5,489 nt of DNA from a bacterium (GTDB lineage Bacteria > Electryoneota > RPQS01). Shown piece by piece: positions 5,468 through 5,489 of the stretch. The position numbers and the translations under genes are program-made. The notes under the pieces are model-generated. The model saw only the letters and a program-made list of their open reading frames with translations. It was not told the origin of the DNA and ran no database searches. The stretch lies in NCBI GenBank assembly GCA_018814465.1, contig JAHIZR010000433.1, positions 1 through 5,489 on the forward strand, given 5' to 3'. Position 1 is the first letter of the stretch; the number at the start of each line of letters is the position of its first letter.

Positions 5468-5489
5468 GAAAGCCCTCCGAGGGAGAGGA
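5468..5489 (-). terminator. Partial intrinsic terminator of a gene beyond the right edge
   Basis: GAAAGCCCTCC (5468-5478) is identical to the arm of the terminator at 3416-3446 and has the same A-rich flank (T-run on the minus strand). The window ends before the complementary arm. It implies another leftward gene ending just outside the window. A small CCCT/AGGG hairpin inside the visible part is possible but less likely to be the functional fold. Confidence 0.6.

Overview
The window looks like chromosome from a Gram-negative bacterium of the FCB superphylum, probably a little-cultured lineage (Zixibacteria, Marinimicrobia, KSB1 and Cloacimonetes are the sort of candidates) rather than a classical Bacteroidota. 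Two proteins end in a type IX secretion (T9SS) type-A sorting tail of the NYPNPFNP...RKMILMK kind, which points to FCB. Three of the four genes have recognisable Shine-Dalgarno sequences, which true Bacteroidota usually lack. Base composition is near 50% G+C by eye. The lineage call is inference.

All four genes lie on the minus strand, so transcription runs right to left, and the three complete ones each seem to be followed by their own intrinsic terminator. From right to left: (i) a partial terminator at 5468-5489 belonging to a gene beyond the right edge; (ii) 3592-5286, a secreted 564-residue PQQ-like beta-propeller protein, followed by a GC-rich 3' region (about 3440-3591) with strong potential RNA structure and a terminator at 3416-3446; (iii) 2557-3204, a small secreted protein that is almost only a fibronectin-III-like module plus a T9SS tail, with a terminator at 2505-2530; (iv) 416-2053, a secreted 545-residue protein with an N-terminal thioester (TQXA/TED-type) domain, an Ig-like middle domain, the same fibronectin-like module and a T9SS tail, with a terminator at 367-395; (v) 1-101, the first 33 codons of lemA, running off the left edge.

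The most notable item is gene (iv). Thioester domains with an internal Cys-Gln bond are best known from sortase-anchored adhesins of Gram-positive bacteria. Here the Cys (YCTD, Cys101) and Gln (QLAIW, Gln152) motifs sit in a protein that carries a T9SS tail, which suggests a covalently acting adhesin displayed by a Gram-negative cell. The neighbouring small T9SS protein shares the C-terminal 185 residues of this architecture, and both genes carry the same 10-bp box at nearly the same distance upstream of their starts. The pair may be related by duplication and could be co-regulated.

I see no mobile element, CRISPR array, tRNA or rRNA. Long plus-strand open frames are shadows of the minus-strand genes.
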